A stretch of DNA of 64,000 bases, taken from positions 930,001-994,000 of the forward strand of contig JAHLMK010000010.1 in assembly GCA_019915135.1 (NCBI GenBank). Direction: 5' to 3'. Source of the stretch: Strobilurus pachycystidiatus. Lineage: Eukaryota > Basidiomycota > Agaricomycetes > Agaricales > Physalacriaceae. Below are positions 20,909 to 32,148 of the stretch, piece by piece (positions within the stretch are counted from its first letter, which is position 1; every line of letters begins with the position of its first letter). A model generated the notes under the pieces. That model was not told the DNA's origin. It saw only the letters and a list, made by a program, of their open reading frames with translations, and searched no databases. The translations under genes and the position numbers were made by a program.

Positions 20909-23295
20909 CTGACGCGTGGGCTAGGAGGGTGGTTGACAGTTGGTTGTTGGAAAGAACAAGCAATTCAAGCTCCGCCGGGCCGGTCGTAACGAGAACAATG
21001 GAAACAGTCACGTGACATAATCGGTGATCGATCAAGTGGCTTTACTGTTTTGTGCTTAGACGGTCGTAGACCTTTGTAACTTTGACCAACCACAGCTCAC
21101 CTTCAGCGCTCACAGCTCTGCGCTATGTCAAAGGATCGCACCAAGATTCTCTGCCTCTTAGCCCATCATACGCGTTATCGTGATTGTGACCCGGTGGTGT
21201 CGTTCTCCGCGCCGAAGAACGGTGTACCCATTGACATCCCATACATCATCAAATACGCGGAGCTGGGCCACACGAGGTACTGTCCATACACGTCCTCGAC
21301 GAGTAGTACGCCCGACTTTGTTCTCGATGAGTCTCGTATCTTTGTTGTCAACATTCCGCAAACAAAATCTGACATTCGTCAATTCGAGAGCGAGGGTATG
21401 CCCCAGAATCCACTTCGGGGCACCTTGCCGGCCACTGCTTTTGACGGGGCAGACGATGTCATACACCTTGCGGTCTTTAGTAGATTCAAGACTAGCAATT
21501 CCACCAAACTCAAGCGTGTGGCCAGTTCTCAGCTTGAGAAGGATGTCTCCAAACATGCACGTTCATCTGCCGCGTCAGTCCCTGTTCACCGTCCATCGCA
21601 CATAGTGGAACTCGGGACGTGGGCGAGGCTTCGACGTATTGACGTACCGGAGTCGGAAAATCGATATTACGAGCAGCGTCCGGTGTATCTCATCGGTCGT
21701 GATGGTGACCGGGTCCGCGTAGTTCGTACTATGTTCTTATACTTTCTGATGCTTGTGCTGATGATACATATATATATAGGAAGAGCCACCATGGGACGTT
21801 GTCAAAAATCTCCAGGAGCCGGGGGCTTTGTTTTCGGATCCTACCTTTGCTTTGAAAGATGTCCTCGAAATACATGGTACCACCCTTGGCTTCTTTGCTC
21901 CCCCTTTATGCGAAAATGATTCGTTACGGTCATTGTCACTGCTTGAGACATTTCACGACATTCGCAAGGACGAAATTTTCAAGCAGATAGTCACTAAATT
22001 GGCCTCCGCCTCGTGGCCCGCCGATGAGCAGCCTGCCTCTTCGAAGGATTTCATCTTGTCGTTCGATTTTGCCGGGCTCTTCACTTCCCCCTTGACCATC
22101 AAACTGGCTCGCACGGAACTCGATGATTGTGTTCTGGATGTGTTGATGGCATTCATCGAAGAATACAATCCCGAGCTCTCGTTTCTCGCCGCTGGTCAAA
22201 CTGCCGAGGAGTTTCTGGGGGATAGGACTGGGCGTCGCGCGTTGAAATATGTTCTTGTAAGTCTTTGCCCTCAGAGTGTTGCGCCCTAGTGTTGATCCAT
22301 GTGACATGTAGGCCTATGTCGAGAAGCAGCTTGATCGGACGCCGACTCTCAAGAGCAAGGGCTCTTCAGTTGTCATCTTTGTGCGACGCTATGATGCCCT
22401 TACGCGACAGGTTGAGAAGTTATCTATCATTCGATCTCCAGATCCTGCAACCCTTCCCTCGGTGGCAGACCTATGCACCATGTTTGAAACCAACTTTTTC
22501 AGTGTTGTGTACGAAGCCAAGCAACGCTCGAATGTCATATCCCGGGTGTATATACAAGGGACATCCCCGGCCTTGTGTCACTCGATTGACGGCGCCAGGC
22601 GTGTCGTTGATGTGCTATCGGAAGTGCCTTCTCTTCTCGGTTTGGCCGGACTTACACGCCCGCAGCTTGCGGCGTGCACCTTGGCTGCCACTGGAAAACA
22701 ACAGTGGGAACCCCAGCTGGAGGCAGCGTTCAATTTGGCCTTCAAATGGATGCCAAGCTATCTGCATAGCGTAGAAACCAGTATTGCTCGACAATTCCCT
22801 CGCTCCCTGGTCCACTGTATGCTTACCACGCTGAAGACTTCGGCTCTCAGGACTTCCAAAATCCACGATCGCGCCCGGCAGCTGTCTACCGAATTGATTC
22901 CGTCCGATTTTGCCGCTCCGATGCGAGCATTGTATGCACGAGGCAAAGACATTTGGGGTGATGATATCCACGTCCTCATCCAACGTGGAAAAATTCTTTG
23001 AGCCACAAACCAGATCACCCCCCGTCACGTGTATACAGACATCATCCCCAACGAACTCCCGCCCAACAACAATACCCAGATCAAGGTCTTTCCCTTGAAG
23101 GACTCTGACACCATGTTTCGTTACATGTTTGACGAAGGTCTCCTCCGACTAAACCGCGATGGCCAGAGTATTTTTTGGGAGTTTTCCTGCCTCACAACAC
23201 TTTCAATGGTGAGTCTGAGCGCTTTTTACTTCGCTGTAAATCTCTGATGTTCCTTTCCCAAGTTCAAGGACCAGATTGTTAACCCCATACAATGT

Positions 23296-23300
23296 AACGC
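23296..23300. repeat. Target-site duplication of LTR element (left)
   Basis: AACGC precedes the 5' LTR and recurs at 43690-43694 after the 3' LTR. If the LTR is taken to end in CA at 43690, the duplication is the 4 bp ACGC instead. Confidence 0.8.
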
Positions 23301-25131
23301 TGACACGCTTTATGCGCGCCTGAGCCTAGAAACCGAGAATTTTGCGATTTCTAGATAAGACTCGAAGCCGAAATGCACGATACATCTAACGAGAGACCAT
23401 AAGATTGCCAGTGATAATACGGAGACCTCATTAGGGCAAGAATGAGCCTCCAGGAGAAATTCATCTTCGAATATCACCATCCAAAGTGCCCACTTGATTT
23501 ATCAAGTCAACATCACGTACACATTCTTAAAGAGGACTCGTCTAAGAAACGAACTCGAGTTCCAAGTAATTCGGACTCGACTTTGTCAGTGTTGTTCATA
23601 GACGATTAGAGTTCGATTAGCTCACTTCCTGCTGATGAGTAGAATGGGGTTAAGCTACAGAATGGTCTAGGTCAGCATAAATGGGGATGAAAGCCCAGTA
23701 ATGTTATCACAAGATACAACTATCCCCTTGGAATTCTAAGTCTAGAACCCACGATAGCACAAAATCGAGTAACAGCCGAGCTATTCGAAGAAGCCAATAA
23801 AGATAAAGATGATCAAGTGTTCTTCATGAATAATCCGCAGTATGCCAAGAGTGTTAAGAATCAAGAAGCCAAGCTTCTTCAGATCTCAGGTGATTAAATC
23901 TGACCTGAAATCAGTAGAGATTGGAACAAGCAGACAGATTGCGAACAACAAGTCAACGATCTACCATGGATCTTAGAGTGGATTCTTAAGCGAAATGAAG
24001 CTCTAGACTCAATCAGATAATCGAGACTGAATTGGTGACGCAATCTGAAGAATCCGAGTCGCAAAGAAGCATTCAGAACAATTAAGAGCCAAGAGAAGAT
24101 GAACCCCATGTGATAGATTCGACCGATAGCACGCAAGGATGTTGCAATCCGAGCTTGAAATTAGTCAACGTGGATCAACTCTAGAGGGTTCGTCATGAAT
24201 AAACTGGCATAATAAGGAAATGGAAGCGCCTAGACTGGTGTCTACAGCGCGGAAATTAACTCCAAGTGGCTATTAGTTAGTAAGTTAAGATTAGTGTACA
24301 GTAGGGACCAGTTTGTATAAAAGAAGCGTCGATACAGTATAGTAGTTTAGTTTAGTGACCCGCAGCCACGAGCCCACAAAGCTCTACTGTAGTAATCTAT
24401 CTCTGTACAAAATCGAATTCGATTTGCACGCACCCAAAGAAACTCGAATTCGAGTCAAACCTAAGAACCAAAGAACAAACCTAACGCACTAAGAGCAAGG
24501 GTTTAGAACAAAAGTGAACTTAATCGAAGAGCAAAGTTCCTTGAATTCAACGTACTAGAGGCGGTGTTTCTGAGCATAGTATCTCCCTAGAGACACTACA
24601 GAGACTTTGCAGTCTGAGCCAGCCTTTCCCTAGAGAGGACCGTTCAGTCGCGAAAAGCGTTAACCAGCATAACCTCTTGCGAGTTCAAGTGCAATTCGAG
24701 CACGATTTGGTCTAAAACCCACGCAAAACACTCAAACTCAAAGAATAAGCTCCTACCGAGGTTATAAGAAACATACCAAGTGTGGCAGTAGACTATCGTG
24801 TTCTTGATACAACCCCTCCAGCGCGAGGATTGTGAAAGTCGCATAGTTTAAGTTCAGTCAGAGGCTTGTGTATTGTTCCCTGAAAACCAGACGATTTGTC
24901 AATCGGTCAAAATCCCTACCACCCCCTTCAAACTCGCACTTTGTGCACACCTACGTTTCTGTTACGCAAGAACCTTGTTTTTCAAGTGTAGTGTTGTAGT
25001 AAATCAAGCTCGATTTTCTATTGCAAAACCCAATATTCCAAAACCGCAGAAACTTTACTCTCATTCGGAGTATTAAGAGTTGTGTTGTTTGTTAGGTGTG
25101 ATTCTACGCCTCTAAAATAACGTGCACATCA
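23301..25131 (+). repeat. 5' LTR
   Basis: 1831 bp, starting TGACACGC and ending GTGCACATCA. A TATA box (TATAAAAG, 24316-24323) marks the probable U3 promoter. It contains TCGAATTCGA at 24413-24422. Small frames in it are repeated unchanged in the 3' LTR and are not considered genes. Confidence 0.93.
24316..24323 (+). promoter_or_regulatory. LTR TATA box
   Basis: TATAAAAG in the middle of the LTR, with transcription expected about 30 bp downstream. Identical copy in the 3' LTR at 42875-42882. Confidence 0.6.
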
Positions 25132-26954
25132 ACTTTTTGGAGCCCACCGCGAGGGGGGTCCTATATTTTGATCAACCAAATCGGTGGTCTTTATATCCAA
25201 AAACGTCTAAGAAAGGCAGACAGTCTGCTAAATACACCCGAAGTCAACTAGACGCAAACCCGGAAACACCACCGGTTGCTAGTGGATCTCGAATTGCTCC
25301 TGAAGAATCTGAACTACAAAGTGTCCAAGTAGGAACTAGAAGTTTAAGAAAGAACAGACCACGGGTAGGAGCCCTATTCAACGATCAACCAGAAAAAGTA
25401 CGGGAAAAAGTTCGCAGGTTAGCTGAACATCCCCCGCCAATTCGAAGAAGATTAGCTCCTAGAAAGAGTTATTCTGATCTTGAACAATCCGAACTCGAAT
25501 TTCTACTTTTAAGCCGAGCCTTAGAAAACTACCAAGATCTTTTAAACATTCCTACGTTTATACCTCCAAGAATGACTACTGTTCGAGCGCTAGTCATCGA
25601 TGAATTTCCTTCTCTGAAGTGGAGAGAAGACATAAAAGACAAAAAGATACCCAAGTATGGCACCAGCAATGCGCCAAACTTCAATGGAAAATCGGAAAAC
25701 ATAGCCGATTTTCTAAGGGTGATTGAACAAATCATTGGCGAGTCTGGTATTACGGATGAAGGCACGATGATTGAAATCGCGTGTAACTTTGTGCCAGAAA
25801 CCATTCGAGACCAATGGTTAAATATGCCTACTTTCATTAGAGGAGAGTGGAAAGAATTCAAGTCGGCTTTGTTGTCTAGCTATAACAGAGGCAAAGATGA
25901 CACCAAGTATTCTCTAGACGATCTAGAGGATGCTATTGTCAAATTCGAAAAACGGCCTGTTGACCACAAAGACAGGTGGAATGTTTTTCAAAGAGAAGTA
26001 CTGCACATATTGCGGTACTTAGTTAAGAAGGGTGAAATCACGGACAAGAAAGCCGTGGAAAGAATCCAAGACTGTGTAACAAATGCAGTTTGGGCCAGTA
26101 CTACTGGTCATTTAAGAACCAACAAACCGGCAGCAACAACGGTGTTGGATTGGTACAACAACATCACCAATGTTGTAGGCGCTATTACCAGCGTGTTGGA
26201 AGAAACGGCAGTCTATAGGACCAAAGGGTCCCACAAGACAGAAACCGGTACTTCAAGAGTCAAGACTGAAGATTTGACGGATACCAATAGTGCACTCAAT
26301 GCACTAAGGGATATCCTGATACAATCAGAAAAAGCTAGAGAAAAAGATCGAGTAGAGATGGCGCGCGAGAAGGAAGAAAATCAAAAGAATCATCAACGAT
26401 TCCTTGATACAATCAACGCTTCCTTGTTGAATGCGAGAACAATGAATTACCAAGATACCAATTCGATCTCGAATTTTGTTCAATCGGCACCTATCACTGT
26501 TCAACCGCCTATGGGTACGAACAGATCCAACCAGATACCCTATACGGGAGGGAACACTGCAAATCCGACTCGAATTTTGCAGAACCCTAACCGTCTGGTA
26601 CCAGCTGGTCAAACTACGTCGTATTCACAACCCGGGCGCTGCTTTTTCTGTGAAGAACCTGGTCATATGCGTGATCAGTGTAAGAAAAGATTTGACTTGC
26701 AAACGGAAGGTTGGCTAGTGATTACGGAAGCCAACTGGGACTTTTTCAACAATGGCCTTCCGATTTTAAGAAAGGAAAGGGCTGGTGGAAAGTCACCTTT
26801 GCAACAGGTTCTTAAGTACAAAGAAGATAGTCTTCGAGAAGTTAAAGCGCAAACCACTATTGGGCAAACGGATGACTTCGCACCAGAAGACATGCGTTTG
26901 GATACCTCGTATGCAAATACTATGGTACCTCACAATCAAGGGGGTTTCAACTGA
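25122..26954 (+). CDS. Gag (capsid/nucleocapsid) of the giant LTR element
   Basis: Open frame of 610 codons beginning in the last bases of the LTR. There is no ATG until codon 151 (25572), although the upstream 450 bp stay open and look coding (basic, Pro-rich); a non-AUG start or a spliced leader is possible. The central part (W-R-E-D-I-K-D-K, P-N-F-N-G-K, T-I-R-D-Q-W-L-N-M-P, W-K-E-F-K-S-A-L-L-S-S-Y) resembles retrotransposon Gag capsid domains. A CCHC zinc knuckle C-F-F-C-E-E-P-G-H-M-R-D-Q-C (C507, C510, H515, C520) would bind the genomic RNA. The stop at 26952 is followed almost at once by the protease ORF in another frame. Confidence 0.9.
   Translation: MHINFLEPTARGVLYFDQPNRWSLYPKTSKKGRQSAKYTRSQLDANPETPPVASGSRIAPEESELQSVQVGTRSLRKNRPRVGALFNDQPEKVREKVRRLAEHPPPIRRRLAPRKSYSDLEQSELEFLLLSRALENYQDLLNIPTFIPPRMTTVRALVIDEFPSLKWREDIKDKKIPKYGTSNAPNFNGKSENIADFLRVIEQIIGESGITDEGTMIEIACNFVPETIRDQWLNMPTFIRGEWKEFKSALLSSYNRGKDDTKYSLDDLEDAIVKFEKRPVDHKDRWNVFQREVLHILRYLVKKGEITDKKAVERIQDCVTNAVWASTTGHLRTNKPAATTVLDWYNNITNVVGAITSVLEETAVYRTKGSHKTETGTSRVKTEDLTDTNSALNALRDILIQSEKAREKDRVEMAREKEENQKNHQRFLDTINASLLNARTMNYQDTNSISNFVQSAPITVQPPMGTNRSNQIPYTGGNTANPTRILQNPNRLVPAGQTTSYSQPGRCFFCEEPGHMRDQCKKRFDLQTEGWLVITEANWDFFNNGLPILRKERAGGKSPLQQVLKYKEDSLREVKAQTTIGQTDDFAPEDMRLDTSYANTMVPHNQGGFN
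25138..25154 (+). promoter_or_regulatory. Candidate primer binding site
   Basis: TGGAGCCCACCGCGAGG lies 6 bp inside the 5' LTR. It starts with the TGG expected to pair with a tRNA 3' CCA. The tRNA species was not identified. Confidence 0.45.
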
Positions 26955-26956
26955 GC

Positions 26957-28099
26957 TTGATGAAGGAAGAAGATACAGTATCTTTACCGGAAAGCTCATA
27001 CGCTGTTAATACTCGAAGTCAGAATAAGAATCAGAACGGTTTACAATTCGAAACCGAAATGCCTAAGACTACAGTACCGACTAAGACGGTATGGCCAAGA
27101 CAGAGGGTCACGGTAGAAATACCAAAGCGACCTACTACAACAGTTCAACCTAAGCAAGTTAGCTTTGAAGATAAAGGTGAAGAAGACAGTTCATCTGACG
27201 AAGAGTCAGAAGGTGGGGAAGTTGAAAAGCAAGTAAAAGACGCTGCTAATCAACCAGAACCGAAAATCGAACTCGATTTACCTAAATCTTCCACGGTAGA
27301 TTCAACTCTACCTAAAATAGAAAAGTTCAAGTCGTACAAAAGAAAATCGGAAATCGATTTGCTTCTTGAAGAAAATCCTCAATGGAAAGAAGCTTGGAAG
27401 GAACTTTTACCAGAGAAGTTACTTGCAACTAACATTGAGTGGCGAAAGAACCTAGAGAAATTGTTAAAGACAAGGAATGTTAAGACTACCTCTAAGCATG
27501 TCTATTCGATTTCACAAATCGAGTCTGAAGAGGTCCCTAAAGGGTCAATAGTCGTACAAGATCCTATAGAACAATTTTTCAACACGACGCAATTTCAAGG
27601 ACCATACCATGTCTCTAAGTTGTACATGGCACCAGAAAGTGTAGACCTCAGAACCCTATGGTTAAGAATCAACCATGGAAATCGAAAAGAGTGTCTCCTA
27701 GACGGGGGATCACAGATTGCCTCGATGTCTCTCAAGACAGCATTTGAGCTCGGTTTAGCGTACGACCCAAGTTTTAAGATCACTATGGAAAGTGCAGATA
27801 AAGGAAGAACGGTAACATTAGGCTTAGCGCGAAATGTACCGGTAAACTGTGAAGGAATCGTGTATTACCTTCAGTTTCACATTCTACAAGATCCTGCCTA
27901 TGACATTCTACTGGGTAGACCGTTTGAGACTGTGTCTCAAGCAAGCCTACAAACGTCGGCGGCCGGTCTAACCACAGTAACTGTTGTAGACCCAGGGAAT
28001 GGCCAAAGAATGACTTTACCCACTTATGCAAGGGGTCAGATACCAAGTCATCAAACTAAGGCTGAACCCGTGGGTTTTCACCCAAACTCGAGGACTTGA
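26957..28099 (+). CDS. Separate protease ORF (retropepsin-like) of the giant LTR element
   Basis: About 380 aa; ATG at 26960. The N-terminal ~180 aa are acidic and Ser/Glu-rich. The C-terminal part has a retropepsin-like core: L-L-D-G-G-S-Q-I (Asp248, normally D-T/S-G), an A-Y-D-I-L-L-G-R-P-F second motif (hydrophobic-hydrophobic-G), and spacing fitting one protease monomer. In most Ty3 elements the protease is part of gag-pol; here it has its own ORF. It overlaps the start of pol by four bases in a different frame, so pol may be made by -1 frameshifting or reinitiation. The Gly in place of Thr/Ser in the active-site triad is unusual. Confidence 0.75.
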   Translation: MMKEEDTVSLPESSYAVNTRSQNKNQNGLQFETEMPKTTVPTKTVWPRQRVTVEIPKRPTTTVQPKQVSFEDKGEEDSSSDEESEGGEVEKQVKDAANQPEPKIELDLPKSSTVDSTLPKIEKFKSYKRKSEIDLLLEENPQWKEAWKELLPEKLLATNIEWRKNLEKLLKTRNVKTTSKHVYSISQIESEEVPKGSIVVQDPIEQFFNTTQFQGPYHVSKLYMAPESVDLRTLWLRINHGNRKECLLDGGSQIASMSLKTAFELGLAYDPSFKITMESADKGRTVTLGLARNVPVNCEGIVYYLQFHILQDPAYDILLGRPFETVSQASLQTSAAGLTTVTVVDPGNGQRMTLPTYARGQIPSHQTKAEPVGFHPNSRT

Positions 28100-31000
28100 A
28101 CGAATATCAAGGAGAGTTGGCATTGGTGATTGAGAAGGGTCTGAATGGTGAAATCAAGATTAAGCAAACGTATGTTCCAAATGGTGGGCAGGACACGTTT
28201 GACCCAGAAGCAATAACTAGTCTGTACCTTCGAAAATCCTCGGATAGAGTGAATCAACTAGTAAAACCAATTCGAAATCAGTATCGATTTATGAAACAAG
28301 GAGTGGAACCGTTCATGGTAACACCACCTAGTAAATCGAATTCGATTTTCCCTACTAAAGAAGTATTTGGTTTTAAGAAGTTGTTCGATATTCGAAAAGA
28401 GAAATTCGACTTGGATTTGCCAGAAATCAAAGCCATGTCTACCATGGACATGTTTTATGGCGTACCTAATGGACTAGAAGAAGTGTTCAGTAATTTCAAG
28501 GTATCAATGCCTATAGATTATGTTGGACAAGCAAGAAAGGAATTCCTTTCGAATATCAAGGAAGAAAGAAGTAGTCGGGGAGTATTTGCTACGAAGAAAT
28601 ATAAACCCGTACACTTGAAGACCAAGGCTCACTTAGGAACCTTACCAGAAGAATTTCGGATTCAACGACATATTGTAGGAGATCCCTTAAAAGATATGCC
28701 TCAGTTATCGGAAAATCCGCCCGAATTTGTACCAACTGGACGCTATACAGCGGAACGTAGGGAACAGATTCAAGATGACCATACTGGAGATTTCCTATGG
28801 CCGGAAGAACGGAAACTGTTGGACCATTTTATGTGTCTACAGAATGAAGGATTTGCTTGGGATGAAACAGAAAAGGGGAAATTCAGAGAGGATTTCTTCC
28901 CGCCTGTTGATATGCCAGTAATACCTCATACTCCTTGGGTGTTAAAGAACATACCTATACCGCCAGGAATCTATGAAGAAGTATGCAAGATCATAAAACA
29001 CAAAATCGATTCGGGAGTATACGAGCCTTCGAACTCGTCGTATAGAAGTCGATGGTTTTGTGTTGTCAAGAAAGATGGAAAGAAACTGAGATTAGTCCAT
29101 AGTCTGGAACCGTTGAACGCGGTTACCATTGCTCACTCAGGTCTACCTCCAGCCACTGAAGAATTAGCAGAGGCTTTTGCGGGTTTGTCTTGCGGAGGGA
29201 CATTAGATTTGTATGTAGGATACGATGAAAGAATGTTGGCCACTAGCAGTCGCGATATGACTACATTTTCTACACCGTATGGAGCATTAAGACTAAGAAC
29301 CTTGCCTATGGGATGGACCAATTCGGTTCCGATTTTCCATGACGATGTAACTTACATCTTAAGAGACGAGATACCAGCTTTTACACGACCTTATATTGAC
29401 GATGTGCCAGTAAAAGGACCAAGTAGCAGGTATCAACAAGCAGATGGTACTTACGAAACCCTCAAATCGAACCCGAAAATCCGCCGGTTCATTTGGGAAC
29501 ACTTTTGTAACATGAATCGTATTGTCCAGCGTATGAAATATGCTGGAGGTACTTTTTCAGGTTTGAAAGCGGTTATCTGTGCTGAAGAAATCACTGTAGT
29601 TGGACATGTATGTACATACTATGGAAGAAAACCAGCGGAAGAAAGAGTAAAGGTCATTTCAGACTGGCCCGCTTGTCAATCGCTTACTGAAGTACGATCG
29701 TTCTTAGGAACGGCTGGAATCTTTAGGGCGTTTGTTAAGGATTACTCTAAGAAAGCTCGACCGTTGACTTATTTGACTAAGAAGATCATACCCTTTAAGT
29801 GGGGAGATGAAGAACAAGCAAGTATGGACGAGTTAAAAAGAGCAATAGAGACTTGCCCCATGTTAAAACCTTTAAGATATGACTGGGATACTCCAATCAT
29901 TCTATCTGTGGATACTTCATATCAAGCAGTAGGGTTTTATCTGTCGCAATTCGATCCCGAAGAACCTAAGAAGCAGTACTTTGCGAAATTCATGTCGATT
30001 ACCTTGAATGAGCGAGAAGCTAGATATTCGCAAGCGAAAAGAGAATTGTTTGGCTTGTATCGGGCTTTGATGCACTGCAAATATTACTTGCTAGGATGTC
30101 GAAAGCTGAAAATCGAAGTGGATGCCAAATACATTAAAGGAATGTTGTCGAACGTTGACTCATTGGCGAATGCTAATTTACAACGTTGGGCAGAAGAAAT
30201 TTTGATGTATCACTTTACCTTAGTACATGTGCCAGGTAAAGTACATGGTCCAGACGGTTTAAGCAGAAGACCCAGTTCAGAACTAGATATACAAGTTCCT
30301 AGACCAGATATTGATGAAGAAGAAGATGTTCTTCATATGTTTGAGTACGAAGAACCTGAAGACATAGAACTGAAAGATAAACCGGAACCGTTCGATTCAT
30401 TCAAAGATTTGATTGATAATCGAAAAGGTTTTGCTCAGACAATTGTAAATTCGAGCTCGGTTTTCTGGCCTGGCAAGTATAAAGAACAAAGAGACTTAGC
30501 TCTTAGCGGAGCAGTTTCGATTGAAGAACTAGAAGGATGGCTAGCAATGGATGAATTCCCAGCGTTACCTCGCAGTAAACGAGAAACTAACTGGGAGCTT
30601 CTTTTGCTTTATATGCAAGATTATATACTTGATCCTGAGAAGGAATTTGTGTCGCTAACGGAATCAGAAGTAACCCAATTACAAGAGTGGAGCAAAGATT
30701 TCTTTATCCGACATGAAAAGCTATATAAGAAAGATAAGGATGGAGCACATAAGAGAGTAATACAAAAATCGAGTCGATTTGCTATTGTAAAACGACTGCA
30801 TGACTCGAATGGACATAAAGGCCAATACTCAGTGCTTCAGCTAGTCAAGAAGAGATTTTGGTGGCCTGGATTGGACACTGATATCAAATGGTATACGAAG
30901 ACTTGCATACTATGCCAGAAGAGACAAAAGACCCTTATAAGGACCGAACCTGTGATTACTTCAACACCTGGTATATTCGAGCGAGCCTATATTGACACGT

Positions 31001-31980
31001 TTCGAATGCCAAAATCGGGTTCGAGTTCCTCAAAGGTTGATAAATACAAAGACTATAACGCAGTAACCGTAGCAAGGTGTGGACTCACTGGATGGCCAGA
31101 AGCTCGAGCGTTGAAGGTAGAAAACTCAGAAACGCTAGGTGAATGGATATTCGAAGACATACTATGCAGATGGGGTTGTCTTAAGGAAATCGTAACCGAT
31201 AATGGTCCAGCGATCCTAAAAGCTATACGTTATATTGAAGACAAGTATGGTATAAAGGGTATTGCAATTACGCCGTACAACAAGACGGCTAACGGAAAAG
31301 TAGAAAGAGGACATTGGGATATCAGACAGTCACTATTCAAAGTTTGCAAAGGCAATCCTGAACAATGGCCGCAATTCCTCCATGAAATTCTTTGGGCTGA
31401 AAGAATCACAGTCAAAAGATCCATAGGAACGTCCCCCTTTTACGCTGTAACAGGTTGCGATCCCATTCTACCATTAGATTTGGAAGAAGTAACTTGGTTA
31501 GTGGATACACCAGATAAAATCGTATCGACATCCGATTTACTAGCTTATCGAGCAAAACAGCTCATCAAGCACAAGGAAGATGTAAAAGAAATGAAGAAGC
31601 GAGTTACCCTCAACAAGAAGAAAGCAGCTTCGAAATTCATGGATGATTTTGTCAATAGCATTCCTCGTTATCAATTCGATACTGGAGATTTGGTATTGGT
31701 AAGAAACACTAGAATTGAGAAGGAAATGAACGCAAAGTTCAAAGAAAGGTTCATGGGACCATATGCTGTAGTGGCAAGAACTACTGCAAATAATTACATC
31801 TTGTGCGAACTAGATGGCACTGTATTGAAAGACAAAATCGCTCAATTTAGGGTCATACCGTTCTACTCAAGAAAAGAACCTATTTTCTTGGGGTATAAAT
31901 TCTTTGAAGCACTTAAGAGAATCAAGGAAGGCGCTAAGAAAATAGTAGATGACTTGTCAAAGATGGGTAGAAAAGATTAA
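28096..31980 (+). CDS. Pol: reverse transcriptase, RNase H and integrase (Ty3 order)
   Basis: 1294 codons. The RT palm runs from P-W-V-L-K-N to the catalytic Y-I-D-D (residues 433-436). RNase H follows (V-D-T-S-Y-Q-A-V-G-F-Y-L, R-E-L-F-G-L-Y-R-A). The integrase has an H-D-S-N-G-H-K-G ... C-I-L-C-Q HHCC finger, catalytic Asp967 (Y-I-D-T-F), Asp1035 (V-T-D-N-G-P) and Glu1070 (K-V-E-R-G) with the canonical 35-residue D-E spacing, then a GPY/F-like module (R-F-M-G-P-Y-A-V-V). There are no internal stops, so the copy could be active. There is no ATG at its start (the frame opens with TTG at 28096), consistent with expression through the upstream ORF. The order RT-RH-IN places it in the Ty3 (Metaviridae-type) group. 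Confidence 0.95.
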   Translation: MNEYQGELALVIEKGLNGEIKIKQTYVPNGGQDTFDPEAITSLYLRKSSDRVNQLVKPIRNQYRFMKQGVEPFMVTPPSKSNSIFPTKEVFGFKKLFDIRKEKFDLDLPEIKAMSTMDMFYGVPNGLEEVFSNFKVSMPIDYVGQARKEFLSNIKEERSSRGVFATKKYKPVHLKTKAHLGTLPEEFRIQRHIVGDPLKDMPQLSENPPEFVPTGRYTAERREQIQDDHTGDFLWPEERKLLDHFMCLQNEGFAWDETEKGKFREDFFPPVDMPVIPHTPWVLKNIPIPPGIYEEVCKIIKHKIDSGVYEPSNSSYRSRWFCVVKKDGKKLRLVHSLEPLNAVTIAHSGLPPATEELAEAFAGLSCGGTLDLYVGYDERMLATSSRDMTTFSTPYGALRLRTLPMGWTNSVPIFHDDVTYILRDEIPAFTRPYIDDVPVKGPSSRYQQADGTYETLKSNPKIRRFIWEHFCNMNRIVQRMKYAGGTFSGLKAVICAEEITVVGHVCTYYGRKPAEERVKVISDWPACQSLTEVRSFLGTAGIFRAFVKDYSKKARPLTYLTKKIIPFKWGDEEQASMDELKRAIETCPMLKPLRYDWDTPIILSVDTSYQAVGFYLSQFDPEEPKKQYFAKFMSITLNEREARYSQAKRELFGLYRALMHCKYYLLGCRKLKIEVDAKYIKGMLSNVDSLANANLQRWAEEILMYHFTLVHVPGKVHGPDGLSRRPSSELDIQVPRPDIDEEEDVLHMFEYEEPEDIELKDKPEPFDSFKDLIDNRKGFAQTIVNSSSVFWPGKYKEQRDLALSGAVSIEELEGWLAMDEFPALPRSKRETNWELLLLYMQDYILDPEKEFVSLTESEVTQLQEWSKDFFIRHEKLYKKDKDGAHKRVIQKSSRFAIVKRLHDSNGHKGQYSVLQLVKKRFWWPGLDTDIKWYTKTCILCQKRQKTLIRTEPVITSTPGIFERAYIDTFRMPKSGSSSSKVDKYKDYNAVTVARCGLTGWPEARALKVENSETLGEWIFEDILCRWGCLKEIVTDNGPAILKAIRYIEDKYGIKGIAITPYNKTANGKVERGHWDIRQSLFKVCKGNPEQWPQFLHEILWAERITVKRSIGTSPFYAVTGCDPILPLDLEEVTWLVDTPDKIVSTSDLLAYRAKQLIKHKEDVKEMKKRVTLNKKKAASKFMDDFVNSIPRYQFDTGDLVLVRNTRIEKEMNAKFKERFMGPYAVVARTTANNYILCELDGTVLKDKIAQFRVIPFYSRKEPIFLGYKFFEALKRIKEGAKKIVDDLSKMGRKD

Positions 31981-32148
31981 GAAAGCAATTCGAATTCAAT
32001 ATTGCTAAGAAGTCAAGAGTAGTGTAATCGGTCAGTGCTTGAGAAATTCGAGCTCGAATATGAAAATCAATTCGAGATCGAATAACTCTACAAACAGTGG
32101 TACCGTATGCTACTAAGATAAAAAGACGACTTTAAGTCGGGGGCCCAA

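Noticed and set aside
22971..23012. A 42-nt in-frame intron that would remove the TGA of PD1
   Set aside because: The paralogue PD3 has coding sequence at this point and the branch and acceptor context is weak; a nonsense mutation is simpler.
23894..24136. Small frames inside the LTR (also at 42453)
   Set aside because: Identical in both LTRs simply because the LTRs are identical; no codon or similarity support.
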